Shown: positions 1-11,009, numbered from the stretch's first letter. The stretch is DNA of 64,000 nucleotides from Takakia lepidozioides (GCA_030704615.1 CM060732.1:6634001-6698000); one strand, 5' to 3'. The notes: a model not told the origin generated them from the letters alone. Numbers and translations: made by a program.

Positions 1-15
1 AGGTACTCTGGGGCG

Positions 16-1371
16 GTGGGCACCATCGAGTTGGATGATTTTATCCAAGAGTTTGATAGTTGGTGTGATTTGCAGCAAATGCGCAATCCACAACTATTTA
101 CGCATTTCATGGCATGGAAGGGGCTGTTTCAGCACCTTGAGGGGCCGCCTATGGATGATTACCATGAATTCAGGCGGGGGCATGAGGTTGAGATCAAGGA
201 GTGGAGGATGTACTGGTCACCCGACTATGTCTCCATCACTAGGGGCACTAGAGCCACGAGGGCAATGGCTATACCTGCCATTGCACCGGCTGCTTCAACA
301 AGCAGCAGTGGGACTAGTGGGACTGGTGGTACCGTAGCTACGACGTCCACCCAAGCCACTACCGCACTAGCACCAGTACCCGTGTCTGCCTTCAACCATG
401 TTGTGGAGTTCTTCAAAGAGTTAAGAGGGAACTACCAAGGGGTGAGGACAGAGAAGTTGCGGAGCTTGCAAGAGTTCCAACGGAAGCCTACTAAGAGCTT
501 GAGGGAGGCTTTCACTCGCATGAGGCGCTTGATAAATGTAACCCAAGGGGTTACGGAAGCTCAGGCAGTCCAATTCTGGTATGGGATATTGGACAAGGAG
601 TTGAGGAGAAGGGTGCGGGATGCAACTCTCCTACAAGTGGCCCAACCCATTTTAGCAAATGTGTTTTTGCTGGCAGAGCGGATAGAGCTCAACATGGTGG
701 AGGAACGAGTGGTCATGGTGGGATTTGCTAAGGAGACACCACGGGGTAGTGGTGCTCCTAGCCAACCACTATCTCAACATGCTCAACGCAACAAGGGGGT
801 CCAGGTGAAGCCCAGGGAAGGACAGATAGGACCTCAGATGCAGGGGTCTCTCCCATCATTTGCAGGCCAACAATGGGCGGAGGTGGTGTGTTGGACATGT
901 GGAGGATCCCATGTCAAGAAGGATTGCCCAAAGGGAGGCAAAGGGCTGGCATATGCACAGCCTGCACAGTTGCAGTGTGGGCATTGTGGCAAGCACGGGC
1001 ATGGAGAGGCCCAGTATTATGGTTTGCATCCTGAGTTGCGCCCAAACCAGTTCCAAGGGAACAATGGTAGCCGGGGGCGAGGTGGAGCAGCCCACAGAGG
1101 ACGAGGTGGCCAGACACGAGGTGCAGGCCAAGGGCAAGCTCAACATGGCCAAGGACGCGGAGGTCAGGGTGTTGACCAAGGCATGGCCAACCGGCTTCAG
1201 CAGCTAGAGCAAAGGCTCGCTGCCATGGCTACAGCTCAGGTGGTACCGGCTCCAAGGCCGGATGGTCCACCTCCTGCTCCTGAGGGAGGAGATATGGGAG
1301 GCATGGGATTCATGTGCGGAGCAGCACTACCACTAGTGCAGGTGGAGTCTGCTGCAGCCGTGACCCAATGA
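16..1371 (+). CDS. gag: Gag polyprotein of a Ty3-like retroelement (copy A)
   Basis: A 451-residue reading frame with the layout of a retrotransposon Gag, the RNA-packaging structural protein. Residues about 125-235 form the helical Gag domain, including FNHVVEFFKELRG and a later QFWYGIL segment. A CCHC zinc knuckle lies at about 292-305 (CWTCGGSHVKKDCP). A second at about 326 (CGHCGKHGHG) lacks its final Cys, which reads Tyr. An Arg/Gly-rich stretch at about 350-390 probably binds RNA. The frame stops at TGA 1369-1371, but the same frame stays open to 1998 and probably once ran on towards the protease. The start shown is the first in-frame one in the window, so the protein could begin upstream. 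Its knuckles and RG tail differ from the Gag of copies B and C, so this is another family. Confidence 0.8.
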   Translation: MGTIELDDFIQEFDSWCDLQQMRNPQLFTHFMAWKGLFQHLEGPPMDDYHEFRRGHEVEIKEWRMYWSPDYVSITRGTRATRAMAIPAIAPAASTSSSGTSGTGGTVATTSTQATTALAPVPVSAFNHVVEFFKELRGNYQGVRTEKLRSLQEFQRKPTKSLREAFTRMRRLINVTQGVTEAQAVQFWYGILDKELRRRVRDATLLQVAQPILANVFLLAERIELNMVEERVVMVGFAKETPRGSGAPSQPLSQHAQRNKGVQVKPREGQIGPQMQGSLPSFAGQQWAEVVCWTCGGSHVKKDCPKGGKGLAYAQPAQLQCGHCGKHGHGEAQYYGLHPELRPNQFQGNNGSRGRGGAAHRGRGGQTRGAGQGQAQHGQGRGGQGVDQGMANRLQQLEQRLAAMATAQVVPAPRPDGPPPAPEGGDMGGMGFMCGAALPLVQVESAAAVTQ

Positions 1372-1404
1372 GCAGCACGAGTTCCTAAGCCACGAGGTGC
1401 AGAG

Positions 1405-2582
1405 GTGGAGTTGGATCCACAACGTGGGGAGGCAAGCCGTCAGGCTAGGCTTCCTCAGTCATTCACATTGGCGGAGACATTGTCGATGTCATCCATGGCA
1501 CCTAGTTCTCGCCCGACTGTTACTGAGGCGGAGGTTACTATGTCATTGGGGAGAGCTACACGGGCAGCATCACTACCTAGTGTTGCCAAGGCTATGGCAG
1601 CTAGTGTGCTACTGGGAGCGGCCACATCTGTGTGTCAGGCTCCATTGTTCTCGGCTACCATGATTGCGACGCCGGGGGTAAGACCAACTGAGGTGTTCAG
1701 GCTGGCAGCTACACTCTGTGAGAGTGGGAAGGTTACTTCATCTTCTGCGGAGATAGTGGGAGGTGTAGTGCCGGAGGGATCCTCGGATTTGAGGGTCAAG
1801 ACTGCCACGGCGGCGCCATGGCAAGCTGCAGCTGCCAGGTTGATGGAGCTGCCAGCTAGGCCAGCCATTGAGCGCGTCATGGTGACACCTGGAGTTGTCA
1901 TGTTAGACAACCAGGATGGCATTTTATGTTTGAGTGGACATTCAGACAAGAGGTACTGGCACTGCGGGTCTTATTGGACTCGGGAGCTCAGCTATTGATG
2001 CTAGGCAGAGCTGCTATTGCAGGCTTGGGCCTCACGGAGGCGGATATGGAGCCTTGTTCTTTCCAGATAGAGACGTCTTTGGGAGCATTGGAGCAAGCTC
2101 GGGGCATGACACGGCGTGAGTTGGCTATCAGACTACGGCCGGATCACCCTACAGATGGCTCAGTGATGCGAGCCAAGGCCATTGTGAAAGACGCGGTCTC
2201 GTACGATGTTCTGGTTGGTGGGGCAGTGTTGTACCCCATGGGCTTCACCCTAGATTTTTGGGAGGAGTCAGCTTCCTATAGGCCTGGATGGCAGTCAGGG
2301 GAGGGCCGGCGTGTGCAGCTCCCTGTGACATTCATAGGAGGAGTTGCGGTTGCCCAGCAAGGCAAGATGCCGACACTAGCAGCATTCACAGCTGCAGTGA
2401 GTTGGCCTGGAGAGTTGCTTGAGGGCAACGCTCATTCAAAGGATGTGTCACCTCCGGGAGAGCAGGATGACATGCATGGTATGGCGGAGTTGCCTGCCAT
2501 GATTGCTCAGACTCCATTGTGGGGCACGAACAAGGATTTGCAGCAAGTTGCTGATCGACGGGTGCAAAGGTTGAGACAGTAG
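1405..2582 (+). pseudogene. Retropepsin-like protease region, frameshifted (copy A)
   Basis: Downstream of the Gag stop, the Gag frame runs open from 1372 to 1998 as an Ala/Ser-rich linker. The recognisable protease is in another frame, from about 1926. It has the aspartic protease signature LLDSGAQLLMLG, where Asp-Ser-Gly is the active-site triad, and a downstream VLVGGAVLYPMG segment like the flap and C-terminal part of retropepsins. The shift between frames near 1930-1990 plus the stop at 1369 suggests a broken gag-pro. No RT follows. Instead the reading passes near 2550-2585 into the coiled-coil gene seen elsewhere as an accessory ORF. Family assignment rests on the DSG motif and on the position after Gag. 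Confidence 0.6.
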
Positions 2583-3657
2583 AGCAGGAGAAACTTATTG
2601 CTGAGCTGAAGGCTACTCTCCGTCGCAATGAGGATACTTTCCAACAGTATAGTCAGGTTGAGACTGAGAAGGAAAGGTTCATCCTGCAGTTGCAGCAATC
2701 ACTCACGGGCCACAAGAATGAACTCTTTGTGGCTAACAAGGCTTGGAAGGAAGCCAATAATCTGGCTGCTGCCTATGCGGGCCTGGTTGAACCTCATGCG
2801 AAGCGCATGAAGGCCTTACAACAGTAGTTAGATGTGTACAGACTTAAGGAGGAGGAGGCTCTCCGGGGTGCTACACAGGACTTGGTGGATAATCATCTTA
2901 TGCAAGTATGGTTAACACAAGAGCCGGTGGAAAGGAAAGCACCACAAAAGCTCACTCAGGGGGAGATGAATGATCTCAAGTTGCAGATGCAGAACATTGC
3001 CACAACTACTATAGACAATGTCTATAGTAGGATAGCAGAGTTACAGGATGATGTGGAAGGGCTGCAGACTCAAGTAGATGACTTGAGTTCCAACATTGAC
3101 AAACGAGTCTTTGTTCTTGAGGATCACCTGGTGGCTACTTATTTGCATGCCAGAACCCTGGTTTTTCAGTCTTCATCACAAGAGGTACAAGAAATGCAAG
3201 TAATAGGAGGGACAGTGGCGGCAATATCACAGCCCACACAGCTGGTGGCTGTGCAAGTGGCTGACACTGTTGATACCGTGGCAATGCCACAGGCTGAGGT
3301 TTTGGGGGGATACTGCTTTTCACCCACCTAGGACTCCTGCTGCACTGGAGTACAATCGGGCTATGATTATGCCCTTCAACCAAATTCCCATTGTGATGGA
3401 TTTGGCTTGGAAGGAATTCAGTCCCCCACAGTCTTTGGCACATTATTACCAGATCATGCGCATTTGGTTGCAAGTGGCAACTAGGACTAAGGTTCTTCCG
3501 AACAATTGACCCATTGAGGATCATCATTTTGCAAGGTACTAGTCTGAGGCAGGCATCATGCTGAGGGAATTAATTGTCTTTCAGGTTGTTCATGGGTACA
3601 TCTACACCAAAACCAAAGAGGTATCTAGTATTGTCATGGGCTGTGGATTGTACTATG
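2583..3657 (+). pseudogene. Coiled-coil accessory ORF fragment (copy A)
   Basis: Starting near 2560 in the frame that reads KLIAELKATLRRNEDTF, this stretch encodes a long heptad-rich coiled coil. A shorter segment follows (VWLTQEPVERKAPQKLTQGE), then PIVMDLAWKEFSPPQSLAHY. It matches, residue by residue with substitutions, the accessory ORF region of copy B (6400 down to about 5400). It carries an in-frame TAG near 2826 and a frame change near 3310. The homology ends abruptly at 3657, in the middle of a conserved GLYY segment, where the LTR of copy B begins. The function is unknown. The coiled coil suggests multimerisation. Confidence 0.7.
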
Positions 3658-4610
3658 TGTCGAGCAGCTTTTACTCACCCATCCCTTTGCTATCCGAGGT
3701 GGAAACTCCAAGATAGAAGAGTTGGATAGCTCCAAGCACTCAGCCCGGTCAGAACAATCAGTCATGACCTACAGCTAGTGAATCATGGTTGTGCTTCCTA
3801 TTTGTATTCCTTCTTGCCTTCATGTTAGCAAATTACCTTACTGTGTATACTGAAGCATCAGATTGCTTCAATGTCTACCAGCTTCCATTCACTCATCCAT
3901 TCATTCCATAGCTTCACTCATGTCTCTCTATACAGTGTGATTGTTTCGAATAAGTATCAGATTAAGATTTATCAGGTATCAGGCTGAAGCCATTGTGTCG
4001 TTAATTTGCTCTATAGTATCACTACAACTTTGCATGTAACAAGCATCTACTGTTCATCTCTCCTCCTTCACCGTGCTCACCATCTTTGCTCCCGTTCTTG
4101 CTCTCTGCCTCTTCTTCTCCCATGAATCACCAAGAAGTGCCCCCGTGAAGTGTCCCCTATGATGCTTGCTCTGCCTATTTTATCCACAAGCTGTTCTAAC
4201 CGCCTAACTAACTAACTGTCACCTAAGAAGTAACACGTTCCCTCTACAGATGTCGTTCCCACACAGTCGTTCTTTGCCAATGATAACCGTTCCTATGTAC
4301 GATGTGATAGGCTGCGCCAAACTGTGTCGGGCTGTGACTGTGCCTAGCTGTGACTGACTGTGTCGGGCTGTGATAGGCTGTGACGGGCTGTGACTGGCTG
4401 TGTCAGGCTGTGTCAGGCTGTGAGTCTGTTTGTGTCGGACTGTGTCGGGCTGTGACTGGCTATGTAAGCCTGTCTACTCCCCCCTAAAGCCTGCGCCTGT
4501 CACCCCTAAGGCCTCTGTTGGTCTAAGTCTACCATCCGTAAGTCTGGCAAAAATTAAGGGTATCCCACAGAACCCATAAAAGTGTCTAAGTCCCAGACAG
4601 CCCTCTAACA
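3658..4610 (-). repeat. 3' LTR of copy B
   Basis: A 953-bp block bounded by TGT and ACA. On the minus strand it begins TGTTAGAGGGCTG and ends GCTGCTCGACA. It matches the LTR at 46515-47516 along its length. The inner edge is preceded by a polypurine tract, as expected of a 3' LTR. The outer edge interrupts the accessory ORF of copy A. Confidence 0.88.
4290..4475 (-). repeat. CACAG-type decamer array inside the LTR
   Basis: On the minus strand the LTR contains about 15-18 degenerate units of roughly 10 bp built on CACAGCCYRW or CACAGTC. It lies in the first third of the LTR, the U3 position. Similar arrays occur at 46660-46870 (the other LTR) and internally at 8995-9090 and 51880-51985. Confidence 0.75.
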
Positions 4611-4632
4611 TTACCCCTCCCCCTCTCAAAAA
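4611..4632 (-). other. Polypurine tract of copy B
   Basis: On the minus strand, a run of G and A (GAGAGGGGGAGGGG) lies two bases before the LTR start TGTTAGAGG. This is the expected place and composition for the plus-strand primer of an LTR element. Confidence 0.8.
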
Positions 4633-4651
4633 GTCGTGTCCTCACGGTTTA

Positions 4652-5776
4652 CTATTTAGGATCAGCAAACCGTTGTGAGCGAGCACCCTTCTGACGGTGA
4701 GAATCCCTTGGAGGGCTCTGTGTGCAAGCCCGAGCCCTGTCACTGGATGATGAAGACGATTGAGTACCAAACCGAAATGTCTGACCCTCCTGTGGTTGAT
4801 AACGAGGTAACCTCTCAGGCATAGGAGATCCCCGCCGTTTCTTCTCTACCATCTATAGTGCGTAGTCCTCCGCCATGTCAAAAGGTTCATCTGTAGAACC
4901 AGTAGTATCAGAATCATCTTCCCCCCCGAGGTGTTTTGGTGGCCAAACCTTAAGTGGATCCTCAAGAATCCTGCATGGCATGCAATGCTGGCCCACCATG
5001 TCTGGAAGCTTGAACTGGACTACTTGCTTTAATCGCTTGCAAGCAAAATGAGTGAATTCCCTGAACTCCTTGGCCGTATAGGTGAGAGGTGTGCCAATGA
5101 TGTTGGAACATTGTAAGTATTTCCATGCTTCATGTCCCATATATAAAATATCATTAGGGCTCAATTTTTCTTTGGCCAAGCTGTTCCAAGCCAAATTAAA
5201 CCATGAACGAAGCAGGGAATCCTTCTGCATCATGAGTTTTGCATCATATAGATTCATATGAGGTGGAACTGAAGGTAAGACCCAATGATCTCCACTGGAA
5301 TAACTCAGAAATCTTGACTGCATCTTCTGCTGCTCAATGTGATAACGTGCAAGGAAACAAGCAGCATAGTACAATCCACAGCCCATGACAATACTAGATA
5401 CCTCCTTAGTCTTGGTGTAGATGTATCCATGAACAACCTGGAAGACAATTAATTCCTTCAACATGGTGCCTGCCTCATACCAGTACCTTGCAAAATGATG
5501 ATCCTCAATGGGTCGATTGTTCAAGAGAACCTTAGTCCGAGTTGCCACTGGCAACCAAATGCGCATGATCTGGTAATAATGTGCCAAAGACTGTGGAGGA
5601 CTGAATTCCTTCCAAGCCAAATCCATCACAATGGGAATTTGGTTGAAGGGCATAATCATAGCCTGATTGTACTCCCGCGCAGTAGGAGTCCTAGGTGGGT
5701 TGAAAGCAGCATCCTCCCAAACCTCAGCCTGCGACTGCGCCATGGTATCAACAGTGTCAGCCACCTGCACAGCCAC
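4652..5776 (-). pseudogene. Accessory ORF of copy B, C-terminal part
   Basis: A 307-codon open stretch (5776-4853) followed by a short basic, Ser-rich tail that continues in frame after a stop to 4652. I do not recognise the fold. Visible features are an aromatic-rich core (PIVMDLAWKEFSPPQSLAHYYQ), a GLYYAACFLARYHIEQQ segment, and an acidic end rich in Asp, Ser and Thr. It lies just upstream of the polypurine tract, so it is the last coding part of the element. Copy A carries the same sequence up to the GLYY segment. There is no transmembrane helix of the kind an envelope protein would show. Confidence 0.6.
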
Positions 5777-6047
5777 CCGCTGTGGAGGTTATGATATTGC
5801 CGCCGCTGTCCCTCCTACCACTGGCAACTCTTGCACCTCCTGTGATGAAGACTAGAAAATAAGAGTCTTGGCATGCAAATAAGTAGCCACCAGCTGCTCC
5901 TCAGGAACAAAGACTCTTTTGCCAATATTGGAACTCAAGTCATCCACTTGAGTCTACAGGCCTTCCACATCATCTTGTAACTCCGCTATCCTACTATAGA
6001 CATTGTCTATAGTAGTTGTGGCAATGTTCTGTACCTGCAATCTGAGA

Positions 6048-6903
6048 TCATTCATTCTCCCCCTGAGTGAGCTTTCGTGGTGCCTTCCCTTCCACCAGCC
6101 CTTCTGTTAACCATACTTGCTTAAGATGATTATTCACCAAGTCCTGTGTAGCACCCTTGAGAGCCTGCTCCTCCTTGAGTTTGTACACATGTAACTGCTG
6201 CTGTAAAGCCTCCATGCGCTTTGCATGAGGTTCAACCAGGGCCGCATAGGCAGCAGCCAAATTATTGGCTTCTTTCCGAGCCTTGTTAGCCACAGAGAGT
6301 TCATTCTTATGGACCATGAGTGTTTGCTGCAACTCCAAGATGTACCTTTCTTTCTCAGCCTCAACCTGACTGTACTGTTGGAAAGTATTTTCATTACGAC
6401 AAATTGTAGCCTTCAAATCAACAATGAGTTTCCCTTGTTAGTATTATCTCAGCTTCTGCCATCATACATCTCTCTCCTTGTCTGTTAACTTCTAATGCAG
6501 TTTGCTCTAGAGCAGTTGTTAGTGTGGCACATTGTATGGTCATTCTCTGATGAACTGCTTTCAATTCCATATGGAGTACCTTCACTTCCTGCAATTTGCC
6601 CTCATGCTTCACCTGCAATTGGTATAGCTGCTGCTTATGTGCTTCATGCAACTTCTCCTGCTCCAGACCCACTTCAATCAGATTCCCCCTTGCTAGCTGC
6701 AGGGCAGCCTTGGTGTCCTCCAATTCTTTCTGCAACTTGAGGTTGGCCTCCACATCCACCTTGTTTGCACACTCAGTGGCAATTCTAGCCTCAAACTCCT
6801 GCTTGAGTTCCTCTCTCAAAGCTGCCAATTGTGTAGATGGAACATGAGATTTCACATATGTGCCCAACAAATTGAGTGTTATGCTTATGGAACTCATAAG
6901 CAT
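6048..6903 (-). pseudogene. Accessory ORF of copy B, coiled-coil part
   Basis: Two adjoining open stretches (6903-6418 and 6416-6048) in different frames encode one continuous heptad-rich protein. The first has ALREELKQEFEARIATECAN and the second LEPHAKRM-like and QQLHVYKLKEEQALKG segments. A 1-nt shift near 6430 separates them, since the EKLI.DLKA reading seen in copy A is recovered in the other frame. It matches copy C (54090-54456) and copy A (2583-2960). The likely role is a self-associating rod. I know no enzymatic motif in it. Confidence 0.65.
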
Positions 6904-6930
6904 GGCCTGCTGTGGGTCTTCATGGGAACC

Positions 6931-7794
6931 CTATTGGTGGTCACCCTGATTCTCCACAGTGTGATGTTTCACCAACCATTCAGGCCATGTTCCCACAAAA
7001 TCTTCGTCCTGAACGACCTCATTCTCCACAGGTGCTGCAATGCCCCCACCTTCTACCTTTGGAACTTCCTCCACAGGTTCGAGCATCACATGCATAGCAG
7101 GAATTTCCTTGGTCAAACTCGGCATCTTTGGCACCACTGGTTCCCTGCCCAAGCCAGAGTTTTCATAGAGAAGGTCCCCCTTCTCAATTTTTGCCACTAC
7201 CTGCTTTGTAGTGGGAATGTCCAGCCCTTCTCTTTCGAGAGCAATAGGCTTTGGTGTAACAGCATATACTATCTGAGTGACCCCCAAAACAATTGAGTCA
7301 ACTGGCTGTGATGGCTGTGGTACTGAGGTGACTTCTTCCTCCCTCTCCACAGGCCGTGCTTCAAGTAACAACAGCCCTCTCTGCTGCTGTTCCCCATCCT
7401 GCACAAGAACTATGGAAACATCATCTTGTGGTTTCCTTGAAGCTAGTGGATCTGCCGCAGTCATATCCCGCTTCTGCCTCTTGGACTGATGCTGCCCCTC
7501 CAACCCAGCTTCACCATGTGAAGAGCCCTGCTCCTCAATTGTAGTGGTTGCTGTCTCAAACACTCCCATCTCCTTGCGTTCACGCGCATCAAGCAAACAA
7601 GAGTCAAGAATCATTTGCACAATGACTGGGCCAGACACAATGATCGAAGACTTAGCAGCAGTGCCTTGTAACCGCTTCATCTCTTCCACCAAACCATTGT
7701 ACATTAAGTCTGCCCAAGCCACATCTTTCCCAATCAAGGCTTTCAGTATCTCCTCCGTGAACGATCTGCTAAGGTATTGTTGGTTTTGTTTCAT
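6931..7794 (-). pseudogene. Accessory ORF of copy B, middle acidic part
   Basis: A 287-codon open stretch starting MKQNQQYLSRSFTEEILKAL. It has a helical N-terminal third, then a low-complexity part rich in Glu, Val and Pro (for example PVEREEEVTSVPQPSQPVDS) typical of disordered linkers. It continues the accessory ORF between the zinc-knuckle part and the coiled coil. Copy C has the same segment at 53190-54000, with several frame breaks. No known domain is recognised. Confidence 0.55.
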
Positions 7795-7860
7795 GGCAAA
7801 CAGAACATTCAGAACCTGACCAACTTCTTTTAACCCTGGGTACTCGGCCTTGGTGCAAGT

Positions 7861-8864
7861 TTAACCCTGAGTCTTAAAGAAACTCCCTTCTTGGAACAAA
7901 TTGCCTATCTGCAATCTTGCCTTGTGCTCATTTACATTTACACGGCCTGATGGCAATTCAAACAATTGTTGCAAGTATTGGGGAGTAATCTCTATATCTA
8001 CTCCCCTCACTTGTGTAACTCTTGTCTGAGGTTCAAAGTTCTGAATGAATTGTATCATGAACACCCTATGATGCAAGGACCATTCCTTGCGTAGTAGTCC
8101 TTCCAATCGCAACTCCTTCAACAGCTGCACAGCCTGAGGTGTAGCAATTGTCTGCTTCTGCAGAATCGTGGTGCTCTTCACCCTGACATCCTCCATTCCC
8201 CGAATTCTCTTCATTCCAGACAAACAAGATGGCCTTGTTTGAAATAGCTCTAGGAAAGCTTGCAAGGCGTAGAGCATAAAAGTATGGTTGGCACAGAAAG
8301 GAACGGGTAAGTGCATGTAAGCCTGTGGAGCTTGCAAGTATCGAGTAAGAGAGAATGTACTCTCAACCCGTTCGTCCTTGCGCCACTGTGTAAGAAGTAA
8401 AGCGAGCGTATAATCTGTAATATCCGCCATAGCTACAAAATTATAGCTTTGATTGCCCCTCCCGTCGAGACACTGGTTATTCGGAGCCACCCCGACTCTT
8501 CCGCTCATAACTCTTCTAATTTCTTGTTCTTGTTTCTTGGAGGGAGCCACCTGCATGAAATTCTCGCTCCTGATTGGCTGTTGCCTCCTTGGGTAACTTC
8601 TTAATTTTACCCCCCTCAGTGGACATTCCCACCTGGAATGTCCACTAGGATAGCACATGTGGCAAAAGTCCCCTTTTTTGTACTCGTAAAGGGTTCCGTT
8701 ACCTTTGCCTTGAATGCATTAATGGCCCACAAATAGTTTTGGTTGATGTACCGGGTAGGTACCTTGACGGCCCAATTTGTCCTCTTGCATGATGACACCC
8801 TCTTTTGCAATATATGCCCCGTGGTGTGCTTCGCCCTAGTGGTCACGTGTCTGTTCTTAGACAC
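7861..8864 (-). pseudogene. Accessory ORF of copy B, N-terminal zinc-knuckle part
   Basis: Two overlapping open stretches (8864-8616 and 8658-7861) are the broken version of the single 415-codon ORF of copy C. In copy C a CCHC knuckle (CHICCPSGHFRWEC) is intact. Here the same region is split by a frameshift near 8640, so only CYPSGHSRWEC remains. After it comes a globular helical domain of about 230 residues containing DITDYTLALLLTQWRKD and LHLPVPFCANHTFMLYALQ-like segments, which I cannot assign. A nucleic-acid-binding knuckle downstream of integrase is unusual and suggests a second Gag-like protein. Confidence 0.6.
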
Positions 8865-8994
8865 GCCTCCGTCTCCCCCTGTCCTCGTGGCACATTCTCC
8901 GAATCTTACTTCCTAGCTGTCCTTTCACTTGCCGGCCACTTTTCTGACGTTAACCCGTATCCACCTGTCACTGACCCTATGGACTGTGCAACCT

Positions 8995-9090
8995 GCGTGG
9001 GCTATGTTGGGCTCTGACAGACTGTGTCAAACTGTGATGGGCTGTGATGGGCTGTGATAAGCTGTGTGATGCTGCGGTGGGTTGTGATAA
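8995..9090 (-). repeat. Internal CACAG-type array upstream of the accessory ORF (copy B)
   Basis: A short tandem array of the same CACAG-based decamer found in the LTR, here between integrase and the accessory ORF. On the minus strand it is followed by a TATA-like GCATATATTG near 8808-8817. The same arrangement exists in copy C (array 51880-51985, TATA-like near 52170). Confidence 0.7.
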
Positions 9091-9249
9091 CTGTGCGAAC
9101 ACCCGTTTCTCCGCTCAGGCCATACACATTCGGCTTCACGACAAGTGCTTCATGCTCTGTTGGTATTACCGGTGCAGCCCGTGACTGTTTCTGTGTTTCA
9201 ATATGCAAATCGTGTTGCAATGGTTTGTCATGGATACCACTGTATCCCT

Positions 9250-9555
9250 TCAACTTATTGGCATTGACTCTTCCCAGCATCTCTTTGTTAATGGTTTGTA
9301 ACATGGCTGTGTGTTTATATACATCTTCTGTATGACATAAGGTCCTTTACATAGTGATTTAAGCTTAGAAGCCTTAATCTTCCCCTTCTTCTGCAACCAC
9401 AAAACCAAATCACCCGTCTTAAAAGTTTTCAGTTTACCTTCATCAAATTGATCCTTCCTCTTCATCTGAATTCTGGTCATGTTATCTGCTGCATCAGCAC
9501 GTACTTCTTCCACATGATATAATTCATGTTTCCTGACTTTAATTGAATCCTCCAA
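9250..9555 (-). pseudogene. pol: Integrase C-terminal domain (copy B)
   Basis: Encodes the C-terminal DNA-binding part of Ty3 integrase, recognised by the FKTGDLVLW motif followed by a basic KKGKIKASKL stretch and GPYVIQKMY. It is cut off from the catalytic core by a TAA at 9553-9555. Copy C has a Glu codon at that site, so a single substitution made the stop. The end drifts out of frame before 9250. Confidence 0.8.
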
Positions 9556-10207
9556 TTACATTCTCCTTCCCCATTCAGTTCTCATGGTAGGTAACAAGAA
9601 CTCCATTGGTAGTAAAGATTCCATACCATAAACTAATTGGAATGGTGTATACTTGGTTGTGACTTTATATGAAGTTCTGTATGACCACAAAGCTGTCAGA
9701 AGCTTTGTATCCCAATCTGTTCTGTTTGCATTGACTATCTTAGCCAAGATAGTGCATAGTATTTTATTTGTGGCCTCTGCCTGCCCATTACCCTGTGGGT
9801 AATAGGTTGTACTTTTCCTGTGCACAATCATGAACTCTTTAGTCAATAATTCTATAGTCTCGTTAATGAAGTGACCTCCCTGGTCACTAATAAATTCCAG
9901 GGGACAGCCAAATCTTGTGAGTATGTTCTCATACAGGAATCTTGCTGTGGACTTAGCTGTGTTGTCCCTCAGCGCCTTAGCTTCCACCCACTTTGTAGTA
10001 TAATCCGTGGCTGTGATTATATACTTGTTCTGTGTATTTCTGGCTGGTGGGTTAATTGGTCCAACGAAGTCTACTCCATCATTTCTGAAATGGTTCAGTA
10101 GGCATCGTAGGATGCAAAGTCATCTTCCCAGATCTCTGCAATGGTCCTAGCCTCTGACACTCATCACAACTTTTGCAATATTTGTGTACATCCTTGAACA
10201 AAGTAGG
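9556..10207 (-). pseudogene. pol: Integrase catalytic core (copy B)
   Basis: Retroviral-type integrase core with the D,D-35-E triad visible: ATDYTTKW (first Asp, near 10003), FISDQGGHF (second Asp, near 9884) and GNGQAEATNK (Glu, near 9777). The zinc-binding Cys pair CKSCDECQRLG lies upstream, near 10170. A stop follows GYW at 10205-10207. A 1-nt loss near 10085 shifts the frame just before the VDFVGP strand, so the protein cannot be made whole. Confidence 0.85.
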
Positions 10208-10933
10208 TCACCAGTAACCTGCTAGTAGTATCTTTCTACTGGTAGTCTCTTCTCTAAAATGACCTCCAGCCACTCCTTTATGAACTTCCTCCAAAACTTT
10301 ATTTACTTCATGGTGGTACAAGCATCGTTTAAGAACTCCATCAGGTCCTAGCTTATACATTCTGCCACCTATCATAGTGTAAGGTAAAGCCTTGATAGCT
10401 ATTCTCTTCCTCTGCTCCTTCCCATAACTAAGTGGGCACTGACCATGAGTAAGGTAGTATCTGATTGGCCATTGCCAATCTAACCAATCATCTGCACTTC
10501 CCTGCACCTCCACTGCAAATAAACTCGCATCAGGTAGTTGGTCGTCTACTCCCATGGCAGGCTCTCCTATTGATAGGCATGACAAGTGATCTGCCACAAG
10601 ATGCAAACGGCCAAGCTTGTAAACAACTTCGAACTCGAACTCGTGCAAGATTATTAACCATCTTGCTATCCTGCCACTTATCAAAGGCTTTTTCACCAGA
10701 TAAATCAGAGCCTGATGATCCACATAAAACCTGAACTTCCTTCCCAATAAGTAATGCCTGAATTTCTTGACTGCATAAATCATTGCCAATGCTTCCCTTT
10801 CAGTTGTGCTATAGTTCCTTTCAGCACTATTCATCAACCTGCTAGCATAGTACACAGGTGAATCTATGTTTCCCGTAATATTCTGGGCTAACACTAGCAC
10901 CCAATGCTTCTCCCGAGGCATCACACTGAACAT
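10208..10933 (-). pseudogene. pol: RNase H and integrase zinc-finger N-terminus (copy B)
   Basis: Ty3 RNase H region: YYASRLMNSAERNYSTTEREALA, split here as YYASRLMNSA and YSTTEREALAMIYA, is the family signature. It continues with YVDHQALIYL and the end of the domain, LVADHLS. The His-His half of the integrase zinc finger follows (HHEVNKVLEEVHKG). The start of RNase H is damaged: the usual TDAS strand is missing and the frame changes between 10934 and 11010. Confidence 0.85.
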
Positions 10934-11009
10934 GAAATACTACATGCCAGTGAGGGTTAATCAGCACAGGTGTAGTTGTTACTGACAATGTAAGTTCCTC
11001 AAAAGCCTG

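Noticed and set aside
4652-8864. Envelope gene of an endogenous retrovirus
   Set aside because: No signal peptide, transmembrane helix or fusion-peptide-like stretch is visible. The content is a zinc knuckle, coiled coil and low-complexity regions.
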